From Pseudomonas anguilliseptica (GTDB lineage Bacteria; Pseudomonadota; Gammaproteobacteria; Pseudomonadales; Pseudomonadaceae): 64,000 bases of DNA. The stretch is taken from NCBI RefSeq assembly GCF_900105355.1, contig NZ_FNSC01000001.1, positions 930,001-994,000 of the forward strand. The letters are read 5' to 3'. The notes beneath the pieces are model-generated. The model searched no databases. It had not been told where the DNA came from and saw only the letters and a list, made by a program, of their open reading frames with translations. Position 1 is the stretch's first letter, and every line of letters begins with the position of its first letter. Made by a program: the position numbers and the translations under genes. Shown in pieces: positions 9,158 to 18,359 of the stretch.

Positions 9158-11062
9158 GTGAAATTGTCCCGTCTTGCCCTGGCTGTGGCGCTGCTGCCGC
9201 TGGCTGCTCATGCCGAATCAACCGATAACCATCAGGACGCGCTGAAATTACCAGCACTGGTGATCACCTCCGGTCGCCAAGTCGAAACCCGCCAACAGGC
9301 TACTGCTGCCACCTCGGTCTTCACTCGCCAGGACATCGAACGCCTGCAAGTAAGTAGCGTGCCCGAACTGCTAAATCGTGCACCCGGCATTTCTATCGTG
9401 CAGAACGGTGGTCGCGGCAGCCTGACCAGCGTATTTATCCGCGGTGCCAATGCCAACCAGACGCTGGTACTCGTCGATGGTGTACGCCTCAACGCGGCAG
9501 CCAGCGGTCTAGCCCGCCTGGAGTTTATAAGCCCCGAGCAGATAGAGCGGGTTGAGGTGGTGCGTGGGCCGCGCTCGGCGCTTTATGGCGCCGACGCCAT
9601 CGGCGGGGTCATCCAGATTTTCACGCGCCGTGGCGAAACTGGCCTGCAGCCGCGCCTACGCCTGTCTGCAGGCACTCAGCAGACCTTCGAGCGCAGCCTT
9701 GGCCTTTCCGGTGGCAACGAACAGACTCGCTTCGACCTGGGTGCCAGCCTCGACGAAAGCGCAGGCTTTGACCGCTCCAATGACTCCCGAGGGCGCGATG
9801 GTGACCACGATGGCGTACGCCGCAAAGCCCTAAACCTGAGCCTGGAGCATCGCTTTCATGAGCGCCTGACGGGCGGTTTCAATTTGCTCGATCAGCGCGG
9901 CGAAACCGAATACGACGACCTGTTCAGCTTCGATCCGGGTAACCCCAGCGAACGCTTCAGCCTATCCAGCGTCGCGGGGCACTTGGAAGCTCAGCTTCTG
10001 GACACATGGAGCAGTCGCGTGGAAATTGGCCATATCGAGGACAAGAGCGACAACCGTGATGACTTCAATGCATCGAACAATTTTGCCTTCAACACCTACC
10101 GCGACTCCGCCAGTTGGCTGAACACCCTGACCCTGGGCGAGGCGCATCAGCTGCTGCTAGGCGCGGACTGGTATGAAGACCGCCTAACCAGCAGCACCGC
10201 TTTCAGCGAAAATGAACGCTGGAACCAGGCAGCTTTCGCCCAGCATCGTTTCCAGGGTGATGGATTCGCCACCGAATTGGGCCTTCGTCATGACGACAAC
10301 GAACAATTCGGCAGCGAAAGTACGCTAAACGCGGCGCTGACCCTCAACCTCAGCCAACAACTGGATCTTTTGCTCAGTTATGGTGAAGGCTTCCACGCAC
10401 CGACTTTCAACGATCTGTACTTCCCAACGTCAGCGTTTTACGGCGGCAACCCGGACCTCGCACCTGAGCACTCGAAAACCTATGAAGTGCAATTACGCGG
10501 CGAGCATCTGAATACCCTCTGGAGCCTTGCCGCCAACCGCACCGAAGTAAAAGACCTGATTACCGTGGTAAGTGACCCAGTGACGTTCTTCAGCCAGCCA
10601 CAGAACGTCAGTCAAGCACGCCTTCAAGGCCTGGAGCTTAGCCTTGAGCGAAACCTGCTGGGCTGGCAGGCCGTATTGTCCGCCGGCTGGGTCGATCCGC
10701 GTGACCGTGAAAGTGGGCATACCTTACCGAGACGCGCCAAGCGCAGCCTCAACCTGGATCTTGACCGTCAGTTCGGCGATTTTGGCGCAGGCCTGACCTG
10801 GCAAGCGGTATCCAGCCGCTACGACGACGCTGCGAACACACGCGAAATTGCTGGTTATGGCCTGCTCGGCCTACGCGGCAGCTGGAAAATGAGTAAAGAA
10901 CTGCAATGGCAGGTGAAAGTCGACAACCTGCTAGGCAAGGCTTACAGCCAGGCCACCTACAGCCGCCCGGACGATGCGTTCTTCAACAGCGTGACGCGTT
11001 ATGGCTTTCGAGAGGAAGGTCGCAGCGGGATGCTATCGCTGACCTGGACACCCGACCTTTAA
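9158..11062 (+). CDS. btuB: TonB-dependent vitamin B12 receptor
   Basis: The 634-residue outer-membrane receptor starts at a GTG (9158) with GAGGAT 8 bases upstream and a signal peptide (KLSRLALAVALLPLAAHAES). A TonB-box-like segment (LPALVITSGR) is followed by the plug domain (PELLNRAPGISI, VFIRGANANQTLVLVDGVRL, VEVVRGPRSALYGADAIGG). A 22-strand barrel ends in the family-typical C-terminal aromatic region. It imports cobalamin (or corrinoids) across the outer membrane using TonB/ExbB/ExbD energy. The B12 riboswitch upstream gives the substrate assignment more weight than sequence alone. A longer in-frame reading from 8906 runs through the riboswitch and is not the real start. Confidence 0.95.
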   Translation: MKLSRLALAVALLPLAAHAESTDNHQDALKLPALVITSGRQVETRQQATAATSVFTRQDIERLQVSSVPELLNRAPGISIVQNGGRGSLTSVFIRGANANQTLVLVDGVRLNAAASGLARLEFISPEQIERVEVVRGPRSALYGADAIGGVIQIFTRRGETGLQPRLRLSAGTQQTFERSLGLSGGNEQTRFDLGASLDESAGFDRSNDSRGRDGDHDGVRRKALNLSLEHRFHERLTGGFNLLDQRGETEYDDLFSFDPGNPSERFSLSSVAGHLEAQLLDTWSSRVEIGHIEDKSDNRDDFNASNNFAFNTYRDSASWLNTLTLGEAHQLLLGADWYEDRLTSSTAFSENERWNQAAFAQHRFQGDGFATELGLRHDDNEQFGSESTLNAALTLNLSQQLDLLLSYGEGFHAPTFNDLYFPTSAFYGGNPDLAPEHSKTYEVQLRGEHLNTLWSLAANRTEVKDLITVVSDPVTFFSQPQNVSQARLQGLELSLERNLLGWQAVLSAGWVDPRDRESGHTLPRRAKRSLNLDLDRQFGDFGAGLTWQAVSSRYDDAANTREIAGYGLLGLRGSWKMSKELQWQVKVDNLLGKAYSQATYSRPDDAFFNSVTRYGFREEGRSGMLSLTWTPDL

Positions 11063-11147
11063 GAGGTGGGCGTATGCAGCCGCTCGGCTGCATACGACTT
11101 AAAACCAACGCATCACAAGCTAACCTCTACGAGCAGGAAAACCCCGG

Positions 11148-11945
11148 TCAGCGCGCCTCAGCCAACCGCTCACACAACGTCCCCACCGCCCCCAGCATCT
11201 GAAAGCTCGGCCGCTCCAGGCCAGCATCCGGCACCAACCACAGCTGTTTACGCTTAACTGCGGCTACCCCCGGCCAGATGCGCCAGGCATCCAGCTGCCC
11301 CTGCACGCCCGCCAGAATCACCTCGGGATTACGCTGCAGCACTGCCTCCACGCTAACCTGTGGTGCGGGCAAGGTGAGTTCGGCAAAGATATTCTCGGCC
11401 CCGCAGATACGCAGGGCATCGCTGATAATCTGCTGGCCGCCAATGGTGTACAGCGGCGTATTCCAGACCTGATAGAACAGGCGCAATGGCTGCTTGCGCT
11501 GATAACGCTGACGCAGCGCGGCCAGGCCGCTATTGAATTGCTGATGCAACTGCCGGCCTCGCTCAGCGCGGCCAACTCGCATACCGATTTCGATGAAGTT
11601 CTCCGCCAGATCAACCAGTTTGCGCGGCTCGACGATCAGCAGGGGAATCCCCATACGCTGCAGCTGCTGGCGTTGTGCGCTGCTGATGCTATCGGGCCAG
11701 AGCAGCACCAGATCGGGTTGCAGCTTGAGCAGGCTTTCTAATTCAAGCTGGCCGTAACGGCCCACAGAAGGCAACTGCGCCGCCGCTGCTGGCCGCTCGC
11801 CGCCATCGAGCAGGCCGACCAGCAGCTCGCCCGCATCCAGCTCCAGCATGATTTCAGTCAGGGAGGGTGCCAAGGTCACCACCCGTTCGACCGCCGTGGC
11901 GGGCAAAGCCAGCAACAGCAACAAACCGAGAGTGGTGGCGCGCAT
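11148..11945 (-). CDS. btuF: Periplasmic cobalamin-binding protein (BtuF-like)
   Basis: The 265-residue product has a signal peptide ([20 protein letters not shown]) and the helical-backbone metal/cofactor receptor fold (class III binding protein): RVVTLAPSLTEIMLELDAGE, LPSVGRYGQLELESLLKLQPDLVL, AENFIEIGMRVG. It should bind B12 in the periplasm and pass it to an inner-membrane ABC importer, which is not in this window. It is encoded tail to tail with btuB, and its ATG overlaps the stop of the upstream membrane gene (ATGA). A siderophore- or haem-binding role is possible in this family, but the btuB neighbour favours cobalamin. Confidence 0.85.
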   Translation of the reverse strand: MRATTLGLLLLLALPATAVERVVTLAPSLTEIMLELDAGELLVGLLDGGERPAAAAQLPSVGRYGQLELESLLKLQPDLVLLWPDSISSAQRQQLQRMGIPLLIVEPRKLVDLAENFIEIGMRVGRAERGRQLHQQFNSGLAALRQRYQRKQPLRLFYQVWNTPLYTIGGQQIISDALRICGAENIFAELTLPAPQVSVEAVLQRNPEVILAGVQGQLDAWRIWPGVAAVKRKQLWLVPDAGLERPSFQMLGAVGTLCERLAEAR

Positions 11946-12361
11946 CAGGCGAGTTGGCGGGGAATGCGGTAGAGATACAACAGAACGATGCTGGAAATCG
12001 CCAGAAGGATCAGCGGAATCGCTTCCAGGCCAGCGAATACCGCGATGGCGGCAATCCAGGCCGGCATCGCCGCACCGAGAAAGGCCAGGCGACGCACACG
12101 TGCCAGCTCAAGCCAGGCATCGTGTTCATCTGCTGTATCGAGGGCTTTTTCCGTGGCCACCAGCGCGCGTTTGTAGGCGCTGAACAGCGGCAGGCTGACA
12201 AACATCGAAGCGAGGCCGGCGATAAACAGCGGCATGGTCAGCAGGCCGGTTTTCTGCTCGGCACCAAACAGCAGGTTGAGCACAAACAGCGGCAACAGGG
12301 TCACGGCCAGTTGCCGCCACCACTCCAGCGCCAATCGACGGCGCACTTCGCCGCGCGTCAC
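11945..12361 (-). CDS. Small inner-membrane protein of unknown function
   Basis: I do not recognise a named family. The 138-residue product has about four hydrophobic segments (about residues 17-33, 42-62, 94-112 and 115-132) separated by a charged stretch ([20 protein letters not shown]). The GTG start at 12361 overlaps the ribA stop (TGTGA), and its own stop overlaps btuF. The tight packing ribA - this gene - btuF suggests co-transcription, and it occupies the same place in PAO1 as I remember. No enzymatic motif is visible. Confidence 0.7.
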   Translation of the reverse strand: MTRGEVRRRLALEWWRQLAVTLLPLFVLNLLFGAEQKTGLLTMPLFIAGLASMFVSLPLFSAYKRALVATEKALDTADEHDAWLELARVRRLAFLGAAMPAWIAAIAVFAGLEAIPLILLAISSIVLLYLYRIPRQLA

Positions 12362-12978
12362 AGGCTTTCCTCAACCTCGCCCTGATGCAGGCTGCCGAGC
12401 ATATGCCCGAGTTTGCCGGCCTTGGTCGCGAGGTATTTTTTGTTGTGCGGGTTGTGATCGATCTGCAGCGGCACGCGGGTCGCCACATTGATACCCATAT
12501 CGCCCAGCGCCTTGACCTTACGCGGGTTGTTGGTCATCAGCTTGAGCTGGGTGATGCCCAGGTGATCGAGCATCGGCAGGCAGATCGCGTAGTCACGCTG
12601 ATCGGCACCGAAACCCAGGCGTTCATTGGCCTCAACGGTATCGGCACCGCCGTCCTGCAACTCATAGGCGCGGATTTTGTTCAGCAGACCAATGCCACGG
12701 CCTTCCTGACGCAGATAGAGCAGAACACCGCGGCCTTCACTAGCAATCGCACGCAGCGCCGCTTCGAGCTGAAAACCGCAGTCGCAACGCAAGCTGAACA
12801 GCGCATCGCCGGTCAGGCATTCGGAATGCAAACGGCCCAGTACGGGCGCGCCATCGCCCACATCACCAAAGGTCAGGGCTACATGCTCCTTGCCAGTGGC
12901 CTCTTCGAGGACGCCATGCATGGTGAATACGCCAAAGGGCGTAGGCAGCTGGGAGGCGGCGACAAACACGACGGACAC
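12358..12978 (-). CDS. ribA: GTP cyclohydrolase II
   Basis: The 206-residue enzyme opens the imidazole ring of GTP in the first step of riboflavin synthesis. The zinc site is intact in [23 protein letters not shown] (three Cys), followed by [17 protein letters not shown] (catalytic region) and the C-terminal [14 protein letters not shown] motif. The start is GTG at 12978 with AGGAG six bases upstream. It supplies the GTP cyclohydrolase activity that the second domain of the RibBA protein encoded at 17253-18347 appears to lack. Confidence 0.97.
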   Translation of the reverse strand: MSVVFVAASQLPTPFGVFTMHGVLEEATGKEHVALTFGDVGDGAPVLGRLHSECLTGDALFSLRCDCGFQLEAALRAIASEGRGVLLYLRQEGRGIGLLNKIRAYELQDGGADTVEANERLGFGADQRDYAICLPMLDHLGITQLKLMTNNPRKVKALGDMGINVATRVPLQIDHNPHNKKYLATKAGKLGHMLGSLHQGEVEESL

Positions 12979-13100
12979 CGGATGCTCCTAAAGAAAATGG
13001 GCAGGAATAATCAGGCCGGCATTGTAACAGCAGGCCTTGGCAGCCGCTTAGCCTGAATTACTGATGATAAGAATCGAGCCAACGCGAGATGATAAACACG

Positions 13101-13748
13101 CTAGTATTTGGACTCCAGCACCAGCACATCCTGTTCAACCTTCCAGCCAACCCGGCTAAGGAAGCTCATGCCAAGCAAGGCCTCGGTAGGCGAACCTCCT
13201 TCCAGCACCACGGCCTCGACACCCAACACCTCCAGCTCACCGACCTTCACCCGATCCAGCGTTACGCGCCAACCACGCGCAGTACCGCTGGCGGTGTTGA
13301 CCTGCAAGGGCGCACCAATCACTCGGTAATCGATCCCGAGGCGGCGCGCATGCTCATCATTCAAGGCGACTGAAGTGGCACCGGTATCCACCAGAAATTG
13401 GATGGACTGACCATTGACCGAGCCTGCGATCCAGTAATGCCCACCAATGCCTTTCGCCACACTGAGCTGCTTTTTCTGCGCTTCGGCAAAACCGTCACTG
13501 TACTCGCGGCTCAGGCTGTAACTGCGTTCGACACCATCGACACGCAACACCGCGCCACGGCTGTCGGCGCTGACCACCACTACGCCGCCTGGGCCAACCT
13601 GGCCGACTTTGACCAGCTTGCGCTGGCCATCGACATTCAACACCGCCGCGCCAGGGAACAGGCCGACAACCCGTACCTGGGTGGCCGCCATCACGCCACT
13701 GCCAAGTAGCAGTGGCAGGCTCAATAACAGTATTTTCAAGGCGTACAT
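13101..13748 (-). CDS. Retropepsin-like aspartic protease (clan AA), exported
   Basis: This 215-residue protein has a signal peptide (to about residue 21) and one aspartic-protease half-domain: FLVDTGATSVAL with catalytic Asp near residue 121, then GWRVTLDRVKVGELEVLGVEAVVLEGG and LLGMSFLSRVGWKVE. One DTG per chain means it would act as a dimer, as in retropepsins. The N-terminal region (about residues 25-80) resembles the small beta domain seen before the protease in this TIGR02281-type family. Its substrate is unknown. The gene ends 123 bp from the ribA start and follows the solute-binding gene by 17 bp. Confidence 0.85.
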   Translation of the reverse strand: MYALKILLLSLPLLLGSGVMAATQVRVVGLFPGAAVLNVDGQRKLVKVGQVGPGGVVVVSADSRGAVLRVDGVERSYSLSREYSDGFAEAQKKQLSVAKGIGGHYWIAGSVNGQSIQFLVDTGATSVALNDEHARRLGIDYRVIGAPLQVNTASGTARGWRVTLDRVKVGELEVLGVEAVVLEGGSPTEALLGMSFLSRVGWKVEQDVLVLESKY

Positions 13749-13765
13749 GGAGCGTCTCGCACAGG

Positions 13766-14494
13766 TTAGTCAAATGGGTAAGGTTGCTGCCAACGCTGAA
13801 AAATCGGCCGCAGGCTGCCGTCCGCCACCAAACTATCCATGCGTGTGTCAAACAGTTCGGCCAGAGTTCGGCCACGCGGGGTATCGGCAAAACCCAGGTA
13901 GACCGGTAGTTTGGTCAGCTGGGTGACACGGTAGCGCTCGGGCTGACTGGCCGTGCTCAGCACATCCTCAACTTCGGTCAGGGCATCGAGATAGAAATCC
14001 ACATGGCCGATTTCCAGCATGCCGAGGATACCGCTATGGCGGAGCACTTCGCGGTACTGGCGCAAATTTGGCAGATAACGCTGGTATTCATAGCCGCGCA
14101 TCCAGGCTAAGCGGTATTCGCCAAGGGAATCCAGGCTAGGGATGGGTTTATCCCGCAAGCCCAGTGCAGCAATCTGATCAAAGTCGTAGTTCCAGCGCGG
14201 ATAGAACACGCCCTGCTCGACTTCATTCAGGTAAGAGCCCGCCCAGGCATCGGCAGCGCCGCGCTGCACCAGGCCGATGGAGCGGGTGTAAGGCACGCTC
14301 TGGATATCCAACTGCACGCCAGCCGGCTCGAATACAGCGCGAAAAATCTCCCAGGCCATCCCGCTGCCATCGGCATGGGTATGCCCTTCCCAGGTTTCGC
14401 TGGCAATACGGATCTGCGCAGGTTCAACGGCGCACAGTGGCCCGCTGACAACGCTTATCACCAGCCACAGCAACCACCGACAGCAGCCGCCCAT
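13766..14494 (-). CDS. Periplasmic solute-binding protein (SBP_bac_3 type)
   Basis: This 242-residue protein has an N-terminal export signal (to about residue 22) and a type II solute-binding fold of the amino-acid-binding group: IRIASETWEGHTHADGSGMAWEIF, ADAWAGSYLNEVEQGVFY, VDFYLDALTEVEDVL. No permease or ATPase gene is adjacent, so it may serve a distant transporter or act as an orphan sensor/binding protein; many Pseudomonas paralogues of this kind are orphans. The ligand cannot be inferred. Confidence 0.75.
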   Translation of the reverse strand: MGGCCRWLLWLVISVVSGPLCAVEPAQIRIASETWEGHTHADGSGMAWEIFRAVFEPAGVQLDIQSVPYTRSIGLVQRGAADAWAGSYLNEVEQGVFYPRWNYDFDQIAALGLRDKPIPSLDSLGEYRLAWMRGYEYQRYLPNLRQYREVLRHSGILGMLEIGHVDFYLDALTEVEDVLSTASQPERYRVTQLTKLPVYLGFADTPRGRTLAELFDTRMDSLVADGSLRPIFQRWQQPYPFD

Positions 14495-14510
14495 TAGCTA
14501 TCCCTTTTGA

Positions 14511-15041
14511 TTACCAACCCAGCGCCGCAGCCAGCCCATTGGCCCAGCCCCAGACGATCAACTGCAGGGCCATCCAGGCGAACACGCCGGCAAGCACGTC
14601 ATCAAGCATGATGCCGACACCGCCGTGCACGTGCCGATCGATCCAGCGGATCGGCCAGGGCTTGAGGATGTCGAACACACGGAACAATAGAAAGCCTAGC
14701 AGCAGCCAGCCCCAGCCGTCCGGCACCAGCCAGAGGGTGATCCACATGCCGACCATCTCATCCCAGACAATGCCTTCGTGGTCGTGCACGCGCAGGTCAT
14801 CGGCTACCTTGCCGCATAGCCAGAAGCCAAACAGCATGGTGATGCCAAGCATCAGCCAGTAACCCCAGTCAGGCAGCATCTGCAACAGCGGAATAAACGG
14901 CAACGCTACCAACGAACCCCAGGTGCCTGGGGCTTTCGGCAAGGTGCCGGAGCCAAAGCCGAAGGCCAGGAAATGCCAGGGGTTACGCCAGACCGAAGGC
15001 GGCACGAACTCGGCGGGGATTTGCTTGGGATGATCAGTCAC
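14511..15041 (-). CDS. pgpA: Phosphatidylglycerophosphatase A
   Basis: The 176-residue membrane enzyme removes phosphate from phosphatidylglycerol phosphate to give phosphatidylglycerol. Diagnostic segments are FGFGSGTLPKAPGTWGSLVA near residue 30, the acidic HDHEGIVWDEMVGMW and the C-terminal VHGGVGIMLDDVLAGVFA. The start is GTG at 15041 with GGAAG six bases upstream, overlapping the end of thiL by 8 bases; longer readings run into thiL. The thiL-pgpA pair is the usual arrangement. Confidence 0.95.
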   Translation of the reverse strand: MTDHPKQIPAEFVPPSVWRNPWHFLAFGFGSGTLPKAPGTWGSLVALPFIPLLQMLPDWGYWLMLGITMLFGFWLCGKVADDLRVHDHEGIVWDEMVGMWITLWLVPDGWGWLLLGFLLFRVFDILKPWPIRWIDRHVHGGVGIMLDDVLAGVFAWMALQLIVWGWANGLAAALGW

Positions 15042-16002
15042 TGGCACTTCCAAAATGTTGATAGCCGCTGTGTGGCTGCTGCACGGGCTGGCCTTGCGAG
15101 TCCAGCAGAGTAACGCCCTGGCCGGCCACAACACGACCAATAACTCGCACAGGCCAGCCTGCCTGCTGCAAATCCGCCAGATACTGCTCAGGCAGAGTGA
15201 ATGCCAGGCGGTAATCATCGCCACCACTTAATGCGCACTGACGCGCCGCCGGCGCCCCAGCAAACGCCAGCAAGGCGGCGGACATCGGCACCTGAGCCTG
15301 CTCAATCAGCAACTCAACGCCGGACGCTGCGGCGATATGGCTACAGTCAGCCAACAAGCCATCGGAGATATCCAGCGCGGCCGTGGCCTTACCGCGCAGC
15401 GCCAGGCCCAAATCGAGCTGCGGCATGGGCGACCAGTAGCGCGCCAGCAACGGCTCGGCCACTGCGGGCTCGGCTTGGCGCTGCCCGAGCACCAGCGGCA
15501 AGGCACCAGCAGCATCGCCCAACTCACCACCGACGCAGAGCAGATCACCGATTTGCGCGCCCTTGCGAGTCAGCTCCATGCCAGTCGGCACGCGGCCGAA
15601 CACGGTCAAGGTGAGACTCAAGGGACCACGGGTGGTGTCGCCGCCGATCAGGCGAATCGCACAGTGCTGCGCCATCTGATCCAGACCAGAGGCGAATGCC
15701 TGCAGCCAATTCGGCTCGGCACTGGGCAGGGTCAAGGCCAGGGTAAAACCGACAGGAGTAGCGCCCATGGCGGCCAGATCACTGACCGAAACGCCAAGCG
15801 CACGTTGCGCCAGCAGAAACGGGTCGGACGATTCAGGGAAATGCACCCCAGCGACCAGGGTGTCGGTAGAAATGGCCAACTGCTCGCCAGCTGGTACCTG
15901 CAGCAGGGCGCAGTCGTCGCCGATGCCCAATGCCACACCTTCGCCAGCCTGCGCACAGGACGCAGCGGCGAAGAACTGACGGATCAGCTCGAACTCACCC
16001 AT
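15034..16002 (-). CDS. thiL: Thiamine-monophosphate kinase
   Basis: The 322-residue enzyme phosphorylates thiamine monophosphate to the active cofactor thiamine diphosphate. It shows the AIR-synthase/ThiL fold: GIGDDCALLQ (Mg-ATP Asp cluster) near residue 28, STDTLVAGVHF, DLAAMGATPVGF and ALDISDGLLADCSHI. The ATG at 16002 (MGEFELIRQFF) is the family start. Its product is the cofactor of Dxs encoded upstream. A palindromic repeat (16012-16214) separates it from nusB. Confidence 0.96.
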   Translation of the reverse strand: MGEFELIRQFFAAASCAQAGEGVALGIGDDCALLQVPAGEQLAISTDTLVAGVHFPESSDPFLLAQRALGVSVSDLAAMGATPVGFTLALTLPSAEPNWLQAFASGLDQMAQHCAIRLIGGDTTRGPLSLTLTVFGRVPTGMELTRKGAQIGDLLCVGGELGDAAGALPLVLGQRQAEPAVAEPLLARYWSPMPQLDLGLALRGKATAALDISDGLLADCSHIAAASGVELLIEQAQVPMSAALLAFAGAPAARQCALSGGDDYRLAFTLPEQYLADLQQAGWPVRVIGRVVAGQGVTLLDSQGQPVQQPHSGYQHFGSASD

Positions 16003-16011
16003 GAGATGGCA

Positions 16012-16214
16012 ACGATCTGCTGCGCATCGGTCCTGCTGCGTTGCAACGACCAACGGGAGTAACAGCCGAAGGCTGGCCCGAAGGGCGAGCGAAGCGAGTC
16101 AAAGCAGACTCGGAATGCTCATGTGCTACAGCACACTCCGCCTCCTCGCCTGCTTTGACCAGCCGGAGGCTGTTACTACGTAGCGCCTTGCAGGACTCTA
16201 GCTCGCAAGATCGT
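16012..16214. repeat. Intergenic palindromic repeat, copy A
   Basis: The element is bounded by ACGATCT and AGATCGT in opposite orientation and contains nested inverted repeats (AGTAACAGCC...GGCTGTTACT and GTCAAAGCAG...CTGCTTTGAC). It shares the core GCTCATGTNC and ACTCCGC followed by TCCTCGCCT, the flank CTTGCAGGACTCTAGCTCGC, and CCCGAAGGGCGAG with the copy at 27085-27264. It separates nusB and thiL within the rib-nus-thi gene row. Confidence 0.8.
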
Positions 16215-16236
16215 AAATCAAGCATCCAAACAAACC

Positions 16237-16728
16237 TTAACGCTTGTTAGCGCGAACTTCATCCGCGCGTAGACGCGGTGCCAGCTTGTCCAGCACGCCA
16301 TTGACGAACTTGTGCCCGTCGGTGGCGCCAAACACCTTGGCCAGCTCGATGCCTTCGTTGATCACCACGCGATAAGGGATATCGATGCGGTTTTTCAGCT
16401 CGTAGGTCGACAGACGCAGGATCGACAACTCCACCGGGTCGATCTCGTCCAGCGGACGGTCGAGCAGCGACTCGAACGCGCCATCGATCTCGGTTTTCTG
16501 CCGCGGCACGCCGTGCAGAATCTCATGGAAGTAGGCACCGTCCACGGCAGTGAAATCGTTATCGACGCGGAACTGCGCTTCGATCTCGTTCAGCGATTGC
16601 CCAGCCATGTGCCAGGAGTACAGCGCCTGCATAGCCAGAGTGCGCGCCTGACGGCGCGCGAGTGTCTTGCTGCTAGGGCCTTTCTTCGGCGCTTGTGGCT
16701 GCTGCCCGTTACCGTCGTTCTGGCTCAC
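16237..16728 (-). CDS. nusB: Transcription antitermination factor NusB
   Basis: This 163-residue RNA-binding all-helical protein pairs with NusE (S10) on boxA during rRNA antitermination. Recognisable parts are [27 protein letters not shown] and [28 protein letters not shown]. The start is GTG at 16728, overlapping the ribH stop. The N-terminal 20 residues are a charged, Lys/Gln/Pro-rich extension as in other pseudomonads. Confidence 0.96.
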   Translation of the reverse strand: MSQNDGNGQQPQAPKKGPSSKTLARRQARTLAMQALYSWHMAGQSLNEIEAQFRVDNDFTAVDGAYFHEILHGVPRQKTEIDGAFESLLDRPLDEIDPVELSILRLSTYELKNRIDIPYRVVINEGIELAKVFGATDGHKFVNGVLDKLAPRLRADEVRANKR

Positions 16729-17201
16729 TTGGCCTCCAACTGCGCCAGCAGGCTGACCATTTCCAGGGCGGACAAAGCAGCTTCCGCACCTTTGTTGCCG
16801 GCCTTGGTGCCGGAACGCTCAATGGCTTGCTCGATGGAATCGACAGTCAGCACGCCAAAGGCAACCGGTACGCCGAACTCCATGGACACCTGGGCCAGGC
16901 CCTTGGTGCATTCGCCAGCGACGTATTCGAAGTGCGGAGTGCCACCACGAATCACGGCACCAAGGGCGATGATGGCGTCGAAATCACCACGCTGGGCGAC
17001 TTTCTGTGCCACCAGCGGGATTTCGAAGGCACCCGGCGCGCGGATGATGGTGATGTCGCTTTCGCTCACGCCATGGCGCACTAGGGCATCAACTGCGCCG
17101 CTTACCAGGCTTTCGACAACGAAGCTGTTAAAGCGGCCGACGACCAGTGCAAAGCGGCCCTTGGGGGCGATAAAAGTACCTTCGATGGTCTTCAGGGTCA
17201 T
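16725..17201 (-). CDS. ribH: 6,7-dimethyl-8-ribityllumazine synthase
   Basis: The 158-residue product is the penultimate riboflavin enzyme. It condenses 5-amino-6-ribitylaminouracil with dihydroxybutanone phosphate in a 60-mer or smaller shell. Motifs seen: [46 protein letters not shown] and [12 protein letters not shown]. ribE-ribBA-ribH-nusB form one operon on the minus strand, downstream of an FMN riboswitch. Confidence 0.97.
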   Translation of the reverse strand: MTLKTIEGTFIAPKGRFALVVGRFNSFVVESLVSGAVDALVRHGVSESDITIIRAPGAFEIPLVAQKVAQRGDFDAIIALGAVIRGGTPHFEYVAGECTKGLAQVSMEFGVPVAFGVLTVDSIEQAIERSGTKAGNKGAEAALSALEMVSLLAQLEAK

Positions 17202-17252
17202 AACGCGTCTCGTCTATTTAAAGAGCCGGGCCGCCAGCGGCGACCCTTGGGA

Positions 17253-18347
17253 TTATTTGGAGGGCAAGTATTCTACAACTTCCAGATCGAAACCGGATAT
17301 TGCATTGAACTTCATCGGCGAACTCATCAGGCGCATCTTGCGCACGCCGAGGTCGCGCAGAATCTGCGAACCGGCACCGACGGTGCTGTAGGTGGTCGGA
17401 TTGGCGACTTTCGCCTCACCACCCAACTGGCGCTCCAGGTGAGCCAGCAGATCTGGCCCGGCCAGCGGGTTGCCCAACAACAGCACCACGCCGCTGCCAT
17501 CCTTGGCCACTTCGGCCATGGCTGCACGCAGACTCCAGCGGCCCGGCTGGTTGACCATAAACAGGTCGCGCAGCGGGTCCATGTTGTGCACCCGTACCAG
17601 CGTTGGCTCTTCCGCGCAGATTTCGCCCAGGGTCAGGGCCATGTGCACGTCGTTCTCCACCGAGTCACGATAGGTCACCAGATTGAACTGGCCCAGCTCG
17701 CTGTCGAGCACCTGTTCGCTGACGCGCTCAACGGTACGTTCGTGGATCAAGCGGTAGTGGATCAGGTCAGCAATGGTGCCGATCTTGATGCCGTGCTCGG
17801 CAGCGAAGACTTCCAGCTCAGGGCGACGCGACATGGTGCCGTCGTCGTTCATGATTTCGCAGATCACCCCACTCGGCTCGAAACCGCCCATACGCGCCAG
17901 GTCGCAGGCCGCTTCGGTGTGGCCGGCACGGGCCAGCACACCGCCAGGCTGAGCCATCAGCGGGAAGATATGGCCAGGGCTGACGATGTCGTCGGCCTTG
18001 GCGTGCTTGGCGGCGGCGGCCTGCACGGTACGCGCGCGGTCGGCAGCAGAGATGCCGGTGGTCACGCCTTCTGCGGCCTCGATGGAGACAGTGAACTTGG
18101 TGCCAAAACCGGAACCGTTGCGCGGCGCCATCAGCGGCAGTTTGAGGGTTTCGCAGCGCTCGCGGGTCATCGGCATGCAGATCAGGCCACGGGCGAAGCG
18201 CGCCATGAAATTGATATGTTCGGCGGTGACGCACTCGGAGGCGATGATCAGATCGCCTTCATTCTCGCGGTCCTCGTCATCCATCAGGATGACCATCTTG
18301 CCGGCGCGGATGTCTTCGACCAGTTCTTCGATACTGTTAAGAGCCAT
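17253..18347 (-). CDS. ribBA: 3,4-dihydroxy-2-butanone-4-phosphate synthase with degenerate GTP cyclohydrolase II domain
   Basis: The N-terminal half (about residues 1-200) is a complete RibB: DDEDRENEGDLIIASECVTAEHINFMAR, GFGTKFTVSIEA and SPGHIFPLMAQPGGVLARAGHTEA, with the acidic loop and catalytic His. It makes the 4-carbon unit for lumazine from ribulose 5-phosphate. The C-terminal half has the GTP cyclohydrolase II fold, but the expected zinc-binding Cys cluster is replaced by VHNMDPLRDLFMVNQPGRWS, so it probably does not open GTP. The separate RibA (12358-12978) covers that step. Length 364 fits this hybrid group. Confidence 0.95.
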   Translation of the reverse strand: MALNSIEELVEDIRAGKMVILMDDEDRENEGDLIIASECVTAEHINFMARFARGLICMPMTRERCETLKLPLMAPRNGSGFGTKFTVSIEAAEGVTTGISAADRARTVQAAAAKHAKADDIVSPGHIFPLMAQPGGVLARAGHTEAACDLARMGGFEPSGVICEIMNDDGTMSRRPELEVFAAEHGIKIGTIADLIHYRLIHERTVERVSEQVLDSELGQFNLVTYRDSVENDVHMALTLGEICAEEPTLVRVHNMDPLRDLFMVNQPGRWSLRAAMAEVAKDGSGVVLLLGNPLAGPDLLAHLERQLGGEAKVANPTTYSTVGAGSQILRDLGVRKMRLMSSPMKFNAISGFDLEVVEYLPSK

Positions 18348-18359
18348 GCTGGCGATTCC

